Source: Laspinema palackyanum D2c (GTDB taxonomy: Bacteria; Cyanobacteriota; Cyanobacteriia; Cyanobacteriales; Laspinemataceae). From it: 64,000 bases of DNA. The notes under the pieces are model-generated. The model saw nothing but the letters and a program-made list of their open reading frames with translations, was not told the DNA's origin and ran no database searches. The stretch's first letter is position 1; every line of letters starts with the position of its first letter. Shown in pieces: positions 8,669-17,918 of this stretch. Location of the stretch: contig NZ_JAMXFD010000011.1 in the NCBI RefSeq assembly GCF_025370875.1, positions 90,382 through 154,381 on the forward strand. Reading direction: 5' to 3'. The translations under genes and the position numbers were made by a program.

Positions 8669-9303
8669 GGAATTATGTCCTGATTTTAGCCTATTTTATT
8701 TTGAAATCATAGCACGATTAAGATTAACGATTAATAGAGTAAAAGGTGAACCGAGGTTGTGCATTTGCAAAGCAGTAGGTTAGGAGACTCAAGCCGATCG
8801 CCTATGATACCCGAAACATATCCCTTTCTTAATTCCCCATTGCCCGGGACTGGATAAACCAAGCCCCGTTGACTTCTGCCATCGGGTCTAGGAGCTGTAC
8901 AGCAGAGGCTGGTAGAATGGCCTAAGCCTTGCAGAATCAAGTTTTTGGGGATTTTTCCTGGAATCTCCATCGGGAGGGTTTTTGTGGGGAGGTTTCATGG
9001 TATGGTTTGGATCAGCAAAATAAGCGTACCCAGTTTAAACGGCCTACCCATTCTCAAGAGTTAATCATGTCCCTGTTCGTCAGTGTTTCTCGGTCTAGGT
9101 TTCAGCTAACTTGTCCACCGTAAGCGGTGGAGATGCTCTGCAATGGATGCTCGAACCCAGACGGTTAAGGCACTGTGGGATATGCATTAATGGGATTTGA
9201 GGCTAAAAATTATGCAGATTAAACCGATTGAGTCAGTTTGATTCTGGCTATATTTACGGCCTTATTGTGCCGCAATTTTTGTGATGATGTTAGGGGAGGA
9301 AAT
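8669..9303. other. Intergenic region, no gene supported
   Basis: Two short overlapping frames (minus 8731-8970, plus 8929-9123) carry no recognised motif. The end of this region holds the Shine-Dalgarno sequence of the SulP gene. No further structure is seen with confidence. Confidence 0.3.
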
Positions 9304-10827
9304 TTGAACAGTCGCAGACTCAGACAAGAGTGGTTTTCCAATGTGCGCGCGGATTTGTTGGCGGGTGCAGTGGTGGGTTTGGCGTTGATTCCCGAGGCGA
9401 TCGCCTTTTCAATTATTGCTGGAGTTGATCCCAAAGTTGGACTCTATGCCTCTTTTATTATTGCCGTAATGACTGCCTTTTTAGGAGGTAGACCCGGGTC
9501 GATTTCGGCAGCGACGGGGGCGATGGCGTTGCTGATGATTGATTTGGTCCAGGATCATGGATTGTCCTATTTATTTGCAGCAACCTTGTTGACGGGAATT
9601 ATCCAAGTTGTGTTTGGGTTTCTCAAACTGGGACGGCAGATGAAATACGTTCCCCGGGCGGTGACTATTGGCTATATTAATGCGTTGGCGGTGTTAATTT
9701 TTCTGGCCCAGTTGCCACAATTGACGGATGTTCCTCTGGCAGTTTATGTGCTTACAGGTCTGTCTTTGGCGATTATTTATATTTTGCCTCGGTTTACGAA
9801 AGCGGTGCCATCTCCGTTGGTGGCATTGGCGGTGATGACGATCGCCGCGATCGCCCTCAAATTAGAAGTCCCCAGGGTCGGTGATATGGGCGAATTACCC
9901 ACTGCCTTACCCTTCTTTGCCTTGCCACAAGTTCCGCTGACTTTAGAAACCTTACAGATTATTTTTCCCTATTCTCTAACCTTGGCAATTGTCGGGTTAT
10001 TGGCCTCATTTCTCACCGCTTCCTTGGTGGATGAACTAACGGATACGCCGAGTGATAAAAACCAAGAAGCTAAAGGACAAGGAATTGCCAATATTGTGAC
10101 GGGGTTTTTTGGTGGCATGGCCGGATGTGGGATGATTGGACAATCGGTGATTAATGTCCAATCCGGGGGACGAGGACGGTTATCAACCCTCGCTTCTGGG
10201 GTGTTTCTCTTATTTGCAATTCTGGTGTTGCAAGATTGGGTGAAGCAAATGCCGATGGCGACTTTGGTTGCCGTGATGATTATGGTCTCTATTGGGACAT
10301 TTCGTTGGTCCTCGTTTAAAAATATTCCCCGGATTCCTCGCAGTGAAACCTTGGTCATGTTAACTACCATGTTCGTGACCATTTTTACGCGAAATTTTGC
10401 CTTGGGTGTGGTGACAGGAATTGTCATGAGTACGGTGTTCTTCTCCCGCAAAATTGCCGATTTGGTGTTTGTGGATAAGGTTCTGAGCACCGATGGAACA
10501 CACCGGATTTATAAGGTGACAGGACAGATTTTCTTCTTATCTAAGGAAGACTTTCTGGCGTCATTTGATTTTACTGAACTGGTCGATCGCGTCACCGTAG
10601 ATTTAACTCACGCCCATCTTTGGGACCAAGGGTCTGTGGAAATGCTGGATAAGATTGTGATTAAATTCCGCCGCAATGGAACTGACGTAGAATTAATCGG
10701 TTTAAATCAAGCCAGTGCAACGTTGTACGACAAATTGGCCACCTACAAACAACCGGATCTCTCCCCTAAATCTGACCTGGGGAAAGAACAGAACGAAGCC
10801 GAATATCTATCCCATCATTCCCAGTAA
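9304..10827 (+). CDS. SulP family inorganic anion transporter with STAS domain
   Basis: A 507-residue membrane transporter. The TTG at 9304 is chosen as start because AGGGGAGG lies 5-6 bases before it; the frame is open to another TTG at 9238. The SulP signature is clear: [20 protein letters not shown], then GLYASF and [17 protein letters not shown], with about 11-12 hydrophobic segments. A C-terminal STAS domain follows (about residues 415-490, [17 protein letters not shown]). The substrate may be bicarbonate or sulfate. The position upstream of bicA and rca favours bicarbonate, but this is inference. The stop codon is one base from the next gene, so the two are almost certainly co-transcribed. 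Confidence 0.88.
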   Translation: MNSRRLRQEWFSNVRADLLAGAVVGLALIPEAIAFSIIAGVDPKVGLYASFIIAVMTAFLGGRPGSISAATGAMALLMIDLVQDHGLSYLFAATLLTGIIQVVFGFLKLGRQMKYVPRAVTIGYINALAVLIFLAQLPQLTDVPLAVYVLTGLSLAIIYILPRFTKAVPSPLVALAVMTIAAIALKLEVPRVGDMGELPTALPFFALPQVPLTLETLQIIFPYSLTLAIVGLLASFLTASLVDELTDTPSDKNQEAKGQGIANIVTGFFGGMAGCGMIGQSVINVQSGGRGRLSTLASGVFLLFAILVLQDWVKQMPMATLVAVMIMVSIGTFRWSSFKNIPRIPRSETLVMLTTMFVTIFTRNFALGVVTGIVMSTVFFSRKIADLVFVDKVLSTDGTHRIYKVTGQIFFLSKEDFLASFDFTELVDRVTVDLTHAHLWDQGSVEMLDKIVIKFRRNGTDVELIGLNQASATLYDKLATYKQPDLSPKSDLGKEQNEAEYLSHHSQ

Positions 10828-10828
10828 C

Positions 10829-11692
10829 ATGAAAAAGATTTTGATTTGCACTGATGGATCGCCCTTTGCGGAAACTAGCTATCGGTATGGCGCTTATTTT
10901 GCCAGAAAACTAGAGGCAGAAATTGATGTATTGTCTGTGACGGATATTCGCAGTCAGCAGGCTGTTTCGACGGGAAATTTAAGCGGCAGTATTGGGATTG
11001 ATGCCTCGGAAAATTTGCTGAATCGGTTGGTGGAGTTGGAACATGAAAAAGCCAAAATTAACCACCAACGGGCCAAACTTATTTTACAAACTGCTGCGAG
11101 TTGTCTCAAATCGGAAGGAGTCGATCGCATCAATCTGATCCATAAAACCGGCTTTTTGGTGGATTGCTTGGATGAGTTTGAGGCGAGTTCTGATTTAATT
11201 GTCCTAGGGAAACGAGGGGAATCGGCGAGTTTTGCTTCGAGTCATTTAGGGGCGAATTTAGAACGGATTGTCCGAAGTAGCCGGAAGCCTTGCTTGGTAG
11301 TTCCGCTGGAATATCAACCGATTGACCGTGTATTGTTGGCTTATGATGGCAGTCCTACGGGGCAGAAAATGCTGCAATTTATTCGGGAATCCCCGTTATT
11401 TAAGGGGGTGGACCTGCATATTGTGAAGGTGGCTACAAGTAAGGACAGTCCCACGGCAAATCCCAGATTGCAGGAAGCAGAACAAGCTTTGCAAGGGTCT
11501 GGATTTAAGCCGGTGATTTGCCGTTTAGAAGGGGAACCAGAAAAGGCGATCGCCTCCTATATTACCGAACAAAATATCGGTTTTTTACTCATGGGTGCCT
11601 ATGGTCATAGTCGGATTCGTCATTTAGTCATCGGCAGTACCACTGCCCAAATGTTGAGAAGTAGCAATATTCCGGTATTATTATTTCGTTAG
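10829..11692 (+). CDS. Tandem universal stress protein (UspA family)
   Basis: A 287-residue cytoplasmic protein made of two Usp domains. The first starts MKKILICTDGSPFAETSYRYG. The second starts near residue 164 (DRVLLAYDGSPTGQ) and ends with the ATP-binding-type motif GAYGHSRIRHLVIGST. It begins one base after the SulP stop codon. Usp proteins are often found beside or fused to SulP transporters and may sense nucleotide or stress state for them. A regulatory partnership with the SulP or BicA transporter is inferred from position only. Confidence 0.9.
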   Translation: MKKILICTDGSPFAETSYRYGAYFARKLEAEIDVLSVTDIRSQQAVSTGNLSGSIGIDASENLLNRLVELEHEKAKINHQRAKLILQTAASCLKSEGVDRINLIHKTGFLVDCLDEFEASSDLIVLGKRGESASFASSHLGANLERIVRSSRKPCLVVPLEYQPIDRVLLAYDGSPTGQKMLQFIRESPLFKGVDLHIVKVATSKDSPTANPRLQEAEQALQGSGFKPVICRLEGEPEKAIASYITEQNIGFLLMGAYGHSRIRHLVIGSTTAQMLRSSNIPVLLFR

Positions 11693-11741
11693 TCCAAGTG
11701 GAATAAATTTAGCATCATTGTTTAATTGAGGAAACGCTTTC

Positions 11742-13454
11742 ATGCAGATGATCAATACGATTCATTTTGGTAACGTCAAAGGCGATCTTTTTGGAGGGTT
11801 AACGGCAGCAGTTGTCGCCTTACCGATGTCCCTTGCGTTTGGGATTGCTTCAGGGGCCGGTGCTTCTGCTGGGTTATGGGGGGCGATATTAGTCGGCTTT
11901 TTCGCCGCTGTATTTGGCGGGACTCCCAGTCTGATTTCTGAACCCACAGGACCGATGACGGTTATTGTGACCGCAGTCATTGCCGAATTGATGGCCAAGA
12001 ACCCAGAAAATGGGCTGGCGATGGCATTTACGGTGGTGATGATGGGGGGGGTTTTCCAAATTCTCTTTGGTGTGTTGCGATTAGGGAAGTATATTACCAT
12101 GCTTCCTTATAACGTAATTTCCGGCTTTATGACGGGAATTGGCGTGATTCTAATTTTCCTGCAACTTGCTCCCTTTATTGGTCAAAAAACGCCTGCGGGG
12201 GGGGTGATTGGTGTTCTCAAGAATTTCCCGAATCTCATTGCAAATATTAATCCTTTGGAAACGATTTTAGGGATAATAACTCTCGCGATTCTATTCCTTT
12301 ACCCGGCTAAACTGAAACGGTTTATGCCTCCGCAACTGGTGGCTTTAGTGATTGGAACGGGAATTTCTTTGATTTTCTTTCGCGGCATGGAGATTCGCAC
12401 CATTGCCACGATTGGAGAAATCACACCGGGGTTACCCACACTCCAGATCCCGACATTTACTGCGGACAATTTGCGGTTAATGTTTGTGAATGCGATGGTT
12501 TTGGGGATTGTAGGTTCGATTGATTGTCTGTTAACTTGTTTGGTGGCTGACAGTTTGACCCGGACCGAACATAAATCGAATAAAGAATTAATTGGTCAAG
12601 GGATTGCGAATTTAATTACTGGTTTATGCGGTGGGATTGCTGGTTCTGGGGCAACGACAGCAACGGTAGTGAGTATTCAAGCGGGGGGAAGAACCGCATT
12701 AGCCGGGATTACTCGGGCTTTAGTATTGTTGATTGTTGTTTTGTGGGCGGCCCCTTTAACTTCGGTGATTCCCTTGGCGGTGTTAGCGGGAATTGTTCTC
12801 AAGGTCGGGATTAATATTATTGATTGGGGGTTCTTGAAACGGGTTCATAAAATTTCTTGGAAAGCTGCGGGGATTGTTTATAGTGTCGTGTTACTCACGG
12901 TGTTTGTCGATTTAATGGTCGCGGTGGCCGTGGGGGTATTTATTGCGAATATTTTGACGATTGAGCGTTTGGATGAACTGCAATCTAAATCAGTGAAAGC
13001 GATTACTGATGCGGATGACCAAATTGTGTTGACGGAAGAGGAAAAACAGGTTTTAGATTTAGCGAATGGGCGGGTTTTACTGTTCCATTTGAGTGGACCG
13101 ATGATTTTTGGGGTGGCGAAAGCGATCGCCCGGGAACATAATGCGATCGCCAATTATGATGTGCTAATTGTGGATTTGGGTGAAGTGCCGATTTTAGGCG
13201 TGACTTCTTCCCTGGCGATTGAAAATGCCATCCAAGAGGCGATCGATGCCGGACGGGATGTGATTGTTGTCGGTGCAACGGGTAAAGTAAAACGACGCTT
13301 AGAAAAATTGGGGATTGCCGGGTTAATTCCCGGGAACCACTGGATGGGCGATCGCCTAACGGCCCTCAAAGAAGGGTTATCGATGGTTCGAGAGAAACAA
13401 AGCGTTAGCTATAATGAACTTCAGCAACCCTTTTCACCCATTTCTGAGTCTTAA
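11742..13454 (+). CDS. bicA: Na+-dependent bicarbonate transporter BicA
   Basis: A 570-residue SulP-family protein matching BicA in start and length: HFGNVKGDLFGGLTAAVVAL, then FGIASGAGASAGLWGAI and FFAAVFGGTPSLISEPTGP. BicA is the high-flux, low-affinity Na+/HCO3- symporter of the cyanobacterial CO2-concentrating mechanism, in the plasma membrane. A cytoplasmic STAS domain occupies about residues 430-550 (LLFHLSGPMIFGVAKAIA...DLGEVPILGVTSSLAIENA). The gene lies 49 bp after the Usp gene and 29 bp before prfC, all on one strand. A weak TGAGGAA ribosome site precedes the ATG. Confidence 0.93.
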   Translation: MQMINTIHFGNVKGDLFGGLTAAVVALPMSLAFGIASGAGASAGLWGAILVGFFAAVFGGTPSLISEPTGPMTVIVTAVIAELMAKNPENGLAMAFTVVMMGGVFQILFGVLRLGKYITMLPYNVISGFMTGIGVILIFLQLAPFIGQKTPAGGVIGVLKNFPNLIANINPLETILGIITLAILFLYPAKLKRFMPPQLVALVIGTGISLIFFRGMEIRTIATIGEITPGLPTLQIPTFTADNLRLMFVNAMVLGIVGSIDCLLTCLVADSLTRTEHKSNKELIGQGIANLITGLCGGIAGSGATTATVVSIQAGGRTALAGITRALVLLIVVLWAAPLTSVIPLAVLAGIVLKVGINIIDWGFLKRVHKISWKAAGIVYSVVLLTVFVDLMVAVAVGVFIANILTIERLDELQSKSVKAITDADDQIVLTEEEKQVLDLANGRVLLFHLSGPMIFGVAKAIAREHNAIANYDVLIVDLGEVPILGVTSSLAIENAIQEAIDAGRDVIVVGATGKVKRRLEKLGIAGLIPGNHWMGDRLTALKEGLSMVREKQSVSYNELQQPFSPISES

Positions 13455-13483
13455 CCCTGAATGCCCTTTGAGGAACGAATGTC

Positions 13484-15124
13484 ATGCAACTAGAGATGCA
13501 ACCTGAACAAACCCAGAGTAATTCCCCAGACGATCGCCTCAATTGGGAAGTGAATCGTCGCCGGAATTTTGCCATCATTTCTCACCCCGACGCTGGTAAA
13601 ACCACCCTGACAGAAAAACTCTTGCTGTATGGAGGGGCAATCCAAGAAGCAGGGGCAGTTAAAGCAAAACGGGCGCAACGTAGCGCCACCTCAGACTGGA
13701 TGGCAATGGAACAACAGCGGGGGATTTCGATTACTTCCACGGTTCTACAATTTCAGTATCAAGAACATTTACTGAATCTGTTAGATACCCCCGGACACCA
13801 AGATTTTAGTGAAGATACTTATCGGACTTTGGCAGCAGCAGATAATGCGGTGATGCTCATTGATGCGGCCAAAGGTTTAGAAACTCAAACTCGAAAACTG
13901 TTTGAAGTCTGCCGAATGCGGCAACTTCCGATTTTTACCTTCATTAATAAACTTGATCGCCCGAGTTTATCACCTCTGGAGTTGATTGATGAAATTGAGC
14001 AGGAATTAGGGTTAAGCACCTATGTGGTGAATTGGCCGATCGGGACGGGGGATCAGTTTCGGGGTGTGGTCGATCGCCGCCAACAAAAAATTCACCTGTT
14101 TGAAAAAAGTGCTTCCCACGGTAGCAAGAAAGCGACGGATACAGTCATTCCCATCGGTGACCCTCGCCTAGAATCCTTGATAGAACCGGAGTTGTATCAG
14201 CAACTTCAGGATGATTTAGAATTGCTGGATGGAGTCAGTCCGGAACTGGATTTAGGGGCGATTCATCAAGGCCAATTAACCCCGGTGTTCTTTGGTAGCG
14301 CCATGAATAACTTTGGGGTAGAGTTATTTTTGGAAGCCTTTTTAGACTATGCGATCGCCCCGGCCCCCCATGACAGTGACCAGGGAGAAATTCCCCCAAC
14401 CTATCCAGAATTTTCCGGATTTGTGTTCAAATTGCAGGCGAACATGGACCCGAAACATCGCGATCGCGTCGCCTTTTTGCGCGTCTGTTCCGGTCAGTTT
14501 GAAAAAGACATGGTGGTAACCCATACCCGTACCGGCAAGACCATTCGCCTCTCCCGTCCGCAGAAATTATTTGCCCAGGACCGGGAAACCGTAGAAGTCG
14601 CCTATGCTGGGGATGTAGTCGGATTAAATAATCCAGGTAGCTTTGCGATCGGGGACACAGTTTGCATGGGGAAACCAATTCGCTATCCGGAAATTCCCTC
14701 CTTTTCTCCAGAACTGTTTGCCTTCCTCAAAAATGCTGACCCGACGAAGTATAAAAACTTCAACAAAGGCGTGTCAGAATTGCAAGAAGAAGGGGCTGTA
14801 CAAATCCTCAACTCCACCGATGAAAGTAAGCGCGATCCGATTTTAGCCGCCGTGGGACAACTCCAATTTGAAGTCGTCCAATTCCGGTTAATCAATGAAT
14901 ATGGGGTAGAAACTCGACTAGAAATTTTACCCTATTCCGTTGCCCGATGGGTCGTGGGAGGTTGGGAAACCTTAGAAAAAGTCGGTCGCCTCTTTAACAC
15001 CTTTATCGCCAAAGACCGCTGGGACCGTCCTGTTTTATTGTTCAACAATCAATGGAATTTGGACCAAAACTTGGCCGACCATCCTGAACTCAAAGTTAGC
15101 CCGATCGCCCTACCTCCCACCTAA
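13484..15124 (+). CDS. prfC: Peptide chain release factor 3 (GTPase)
   Basis: A 546-residue translation GTPase. G1 is [13 protein letters not shown]. The switch region includes [18 protein letters not shown]3 is [16 protein letters not shown] and G4 is FINKLDRP. The EQQRGISI segment and overall length fit RF3 rather than EF-G. RF3 recycles RF1/RF2 from the ribosome after peptide release. The gene sits between bicA and rca in a same-strand run. A functional link to carbon uptake is not obvious. Confidence 0.93.
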   Translation: MQLEMQPEQTQSNSPDDRLNWEVNRRRNFAIISHPDAGKTTLTEKLLLYGGAIQEAGAVKAKRAQRSATSDWMAMEQQRGISITSTVLQFQYQEHLLNLLDTPGHQDFSEDTYRTLAAADNAVMLIDAAKGLETQTRKLFEVCRMRQLPIFTFINKLDRPSLSPLELIDEIEQELGLSTYVVNWPIGTGDQFRGVVDRRQQKIHLFEKSASHGSKKATDTVIPIGDPRLESLIEPELYQQLQDDLELLDGVSPELDLGAIHQGQLTPVFFGSAMNNFGVELFLEAFLDYAIAPAPHDSDQGEIPPTYPEFSGFVFKLQANMDPKHRDRVAFLRVCSGQFEKDMVVTHTRTGKTIRLSRPQKLFAQDRETVEVAYAGDVVGLNNPGSFAIGDTVCMGKPIRYPEIPSFSPELFAFLKNADPTKYKNFNKGVSELQEEGAVQILNSTDESKRDPILAAVGQLQFEVVQFRLINEYGVETRLEILPYSVARWVVGGWETLEKVGRLFNTFIAKDRWDRPVLLFNNQWNLDQNLADHPELKVSPIALPPT

Positions 15125-15144
15125 TAGTTTACAGGGGAGTTAAA

Positions 15145-15211
15145 ATGTTTGACGGTGCGTCAGATGTTCAGGGGATTGCTTTAATTAAAGCAGGATCGGG
15201 CTGACGCAACC
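15145..15211 (+). promoter_or_regulatory. Possible leader ORF and stem-loop before rca
   Basis: In the 122-bp gap before rca, GGTGCGTCAG (15154-15163) can pair with CTGACGCAACC (15201-15211). Between them lies the perfect palindrome GCTTTAATTAAAGC (15178-15191). A 19-codon frame starts at ATG 15145, 8 bases after AGGGGAG, and its TGA (15202) lies in the 3' arm. This could be a translated leader that controls rca, a transcription factor site or a processing hairpin. No family is recognised. Confidence 0.3.
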
Positions 15212-15246
15212 GTTATCTAGCCTTTTGTCCAATTCATTCTAATCTC

Positions 15247-16557
15247 ATGACTTACTATATTGCTCCCAGATTCCTCAACAAATTAGCGGTTCATATTACC
15301 AAGAATTTCCTGGATTTACCGGGTATTAACGCCCCACTAATTTTAGGAATTCATGGTCACAAAGGAGAAGGAAAATCCTTCCAATGTGAATTAGTTTTCA
15401 AACGGATGAAAGTCCAAGCGATTCATCTATCCGCTGGGGAATTAGAAAGCCCGGATGCCGGGGACCCTTCTAGGTTGGTGCGTTTTCGGTATCGAGAAGC
15501 AGCGGATATTATTAGCAAACATGGCAAATTAGCCGTCTTAATGATTAATGATATTGATGCCGGTGCCGGACGAGTGGATAGCGGAACCCAATACACCGTT
15601 AATACGCAATTAGTCAATGCCACATTGATGAATATTGCCGATAATCCCACCAATGTTCAACTTCCAGGTAGCTACGATAGTGAACCCTTGCCTCGGGTGC
15701 CGATTATTGTAACTGGGAATGACTTTGGAACCCTGTATGCACCCTTGGTCCGCGATGGACGCATGGACAAATTTTATTGGGAACCCAATCGCGAGGACCG
15801 ATTAGAAATTGTCAATGGAATTTTCACCCCCGATGGACTGACCCGAGGGCAAATTGAACAACTGGTGGCTAAATTTGAAGGTCAATCTATTGACTTTTTT
15901 AGTGCTTTGCGCGCCAGTATTTATGACGAGCAGATTTTGGCTTTTATTGAACAAACCGGCTTTGATAAAATTGGCCTAAAAGTTGCCAATAGCACGGAAA
16001 AACATAGCTTTATTAAACCTGATTTCCGTCTGGAACACCTGATGGAGAAAGGGGAACAAATGGTGAAGGAACAGCAACATATTCAAGAGTTGCGATTGGT
16101 TGCGGCTTATAACCGTTCTTTGGCAGAAAGTAACACCGCACAACGCTATGGATTTATGCCGGGACAACCCCCTGCCTCGGGGAATGGAATCCGTCAGGAA
16201 AATCGGGGTTCTAACACTCAACCAACAGCATCCAACGGTTCTCCCTCTGCGGAGTTGTCTCGTCCCCAAAACAAACCTCAATCGGCTACTGCCGCCTTAG
16301 ATTCGGATGCGGTGCAACAAATCCGACAGTTAGTGTCACAAGGTTATCCCATTGGTATCGAACACGTCGATCGCCGTCGGTTTAGAACCGGGTCCTGGCA
16401 AAGTTGTGGATGCATTCAAACCGGAAATGAATCCGAGGCGATCGCCGCCTTAGAATCCTGTTTAGGAAACTATGCCGGGGAATATGTGCGCCTATTTGGG
16501 ATTGATGGAAATAAGCATCGAGTAATGGAAACCATCGTTCAACGTCCTAATTCCTAA
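15247..16557 (+). CDS. rca: Cyanobacterial Rubisco activase with SSU-like C-terminal domain
   Basis: A 436-residue AAA+ protein. The Walker A motif is GHKGEGKS (residues 37-44) and the Walker B segment is AVLMINDIDAG. After the AAA+ core and a Pro/Gln/Asn-rich linker (about residues 305-350), the C-terminus from about residue 357 is a Rubisco small-subunit-like domain (LVSQGYPIGIEHVDRRRFRTGSW... then GEYVRLFGID). Cys387 and Cys405 align with the redox-active pair of CcmM SSUL modules, with an extra Cys389. In beta-cyanobacteria such proteins remodel inhibited Rubisco and are recruited to carboxysomes through the SSU-like domain. The anion transporter begins one base after its stop codon. Confidence 0.93.
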   Translation: MTYYIAPRFLNKLAVHITKNFLDLPGINAPLILGIHGHKGEGKSFQCELVFKRMKVQAIHLSAGELESPDAGDPSRLVRFRYREAADIISKHGKLAVLMINDIDAGAGRVDSGTQYTVNTQLVNATLMNIADNPTNVQLPGSYDSEPLPRVPIIVTGNDFGTLYAPLVRDGRMDKFYWEPNREDRLEIVNGIFTPDGLTRGQIEQLVAKFEGQSIDFFSALRASIYDEQILAFIEQTGFDKIGLKVANSTEKHSFIKPDFRLEHLMEKGEQMVKEQQHIQELRLVAAYNRSLAESNTAQRYGFMPGQPPASGNGIRQENRGSNTQPTASNGSPSAELSRPQNKPQSATAALDSDAVQQIRQLVSQGYPIGIEHVDRRRFRTGSWQSCGCIQTGNESEAIAALESCLGNYAGEYVRLFGIDGNKHRVMETIVQRPNS

Positions 16558-16558
16558 C

Positions 16559-17767
16559 ATGATTGAGGGGATAGTAACCGGAATTCAAGGATTAGTAATT
16601 GGGTTAAGTTACTTAGGATTGGGATTGGGTTATGTCCCCGGTTTCCGGATGAATCGCGCTACCCTTGCCTTAATTAGTTCTGCTGTCTTAATTGCCTTGG
16701 GGACATTAAGTTTGGAACAGGCATGGGAGGCGATCGACCCAGGAACCATTGTCTTTTTATTAAGCATGATGGTGATTAATGCATACCTGTCCTATTCCGG
16801 GTTTTTCAACCTCGCCTTACTCTACCTATTGCGCTTGACTCGCAGTCCTTTTGGGTTATTGGTGTTACTAACTGGGGGAACGGGGGTATTATCCGCCTTT
16901 TTTCTGAATGATACTTTGGCCCTAGTTAGCACTCCCTTAACCTTGCAGTTAGCGCGGAATTTGGGATTAAATCCCATTCCTTACTTGTTGGCGATCGCCG
17001 GTGCCACTAATATTGGATCCCTCGCCACCCTGAGTGGCAATCCTCAGAATATCCTCGTCGGTTCCTTTTCCGGTATTAGCTACCTCGATTTTGCCACCGC
17101 TTTAACCCCCATTGCGATCGCGGGAATGGGGGTACAAATTGGGCTATTATGGTTATTATATCCCGAAGTGAGGTCTCTGGCACCTTGTCCCCCTAATCCT
17201 CTCCCCCGGTTACGCCTCCATCGACCCTTACTCATCAAAACCCTAATTGTTACCAGCTTCCTGCTGATAGCATTTGCCGTTGGACTCCCTCTAGCTGAGT
17301 CGGCATTTCTCGCCGCAGCAGTCTTATTAATTACCCGACGCATCAAACCAAAACGAGTGTTAATGCAGGTAGATTGGTCTTTATTGGTGATGTTTTCAGG
17401 GTTGTTTATCCTCACCCGTTGCGTTCAATCTCTGCAATTATTAGAGGGATTTTCCGGTTGGGTCGTTCATCCTGCCGGATTGTTAGCCGTAACCGCAGTG
17501 CTTTCTAATTTAATTTCCAATGTACCCGCCGTATTGCTGCTACAATCGTTGATTAACCCTGATGCTACCGAAAGTTGGTTACTCTTAGCCGCAGGCGCTA
17601 CCTTGGCGGGAAATTTGACTCTATTCGGTTCCGTTGCTAATCTAATTATGGTAGAAGCATCGGCGGGTTTGGGATATCGCCTCTCTTTTGGAGAACACCT
17701 GCGATTTGGATTACCCTTAACTTTAATTCTGCTTGTTTTCACCTATCTCTGGATTGGAGGGCGGTAG
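16559..17767 (+). CDS. ArsB/NhaD-superfamily anion transporter
   Basis: A 402-residue integral membrane protein with about 10-11 hydrophobic segments. The motifs FFLNDTLALVSTPLTLQLAR and GATNIGSLATLSGNPQNIL belong to the ion-transporter superfamily that includes ArsB, NhaD and SLC13-type carriers. The substrate (dicarboxylate, arsenite, sulfate or cation) cannot be told from sequence alone. It starts one base after rca, so it is probably in the same transcript. That suggests a role in ion balance around carbon uptake, which is inference. Confidence 0.82.
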   Translation: MIEGIVTGIQGLVIGLSYLGLGLGYVPGFRMNRATLALISSAVLIALGTLSLEQAWEAIDPGTIVFLLSMMVINAYLSYSGFFNLALLYLLRLTRSPFGLLVLLTGGTGVLSAFFLNDTLALVSTPLTLQLARNLGLNPIPYLLAIAGATNIGSLATLSGNPQNILVGSFSGISYLDFATALTPIAIAGMGVQIGLLWLLYPEVRSLAPCPPNPLPRLRLHRPLLIKTLIVTSFLLIAFAVGLPLAESAFLAAAVLLITRRIKPKRVLMQVDWSLLVMFSGLFILTRCVQSLQLLEGFSGWVVHPAGLLAVTAVLSNLISNVPAVLLLQSLINPDATESWLLLAAGATLAGNLTLFGSVANLIMVEASAGLGYRLSFGEHLRFGLPLTLILLVFTYLWIGGR

Positions 17768-17843
17768 AATTGTAAATATCCAGAATATTTAAGCGGAAAT
17801 TAAGCAGTTAAAACGTAGAAAATGGGTCTAAAAAATGTCAGGA

Positions 17844-17882
17844 TATGGAAAGATGAAAAACCTATTTTCTTATCTTTCCATA
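17844..17882. terminator. Hairpin between convergent genes
   Basis: TATGGAAAGAT (17844-17854) and ATCTTTCCATA (17872-17882) form a perfect 11-bp stem with an A/T-rich loop. It is positioned to end both the rca-side transcript (plus) and the glycosyltransferase transcript (minus). Confidence 0.6.
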
Positions 17883-17918
17883 CCGGGGCTAAGACTTAAA
17901 TTATAGGGTTTTCACCGA

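Noticed and set aside
8731-9123. Small genes in the gap before the SulP transporter
   Set aside because: The two frames overlap on opposite strands, have no motif and lack good ribosome sites.
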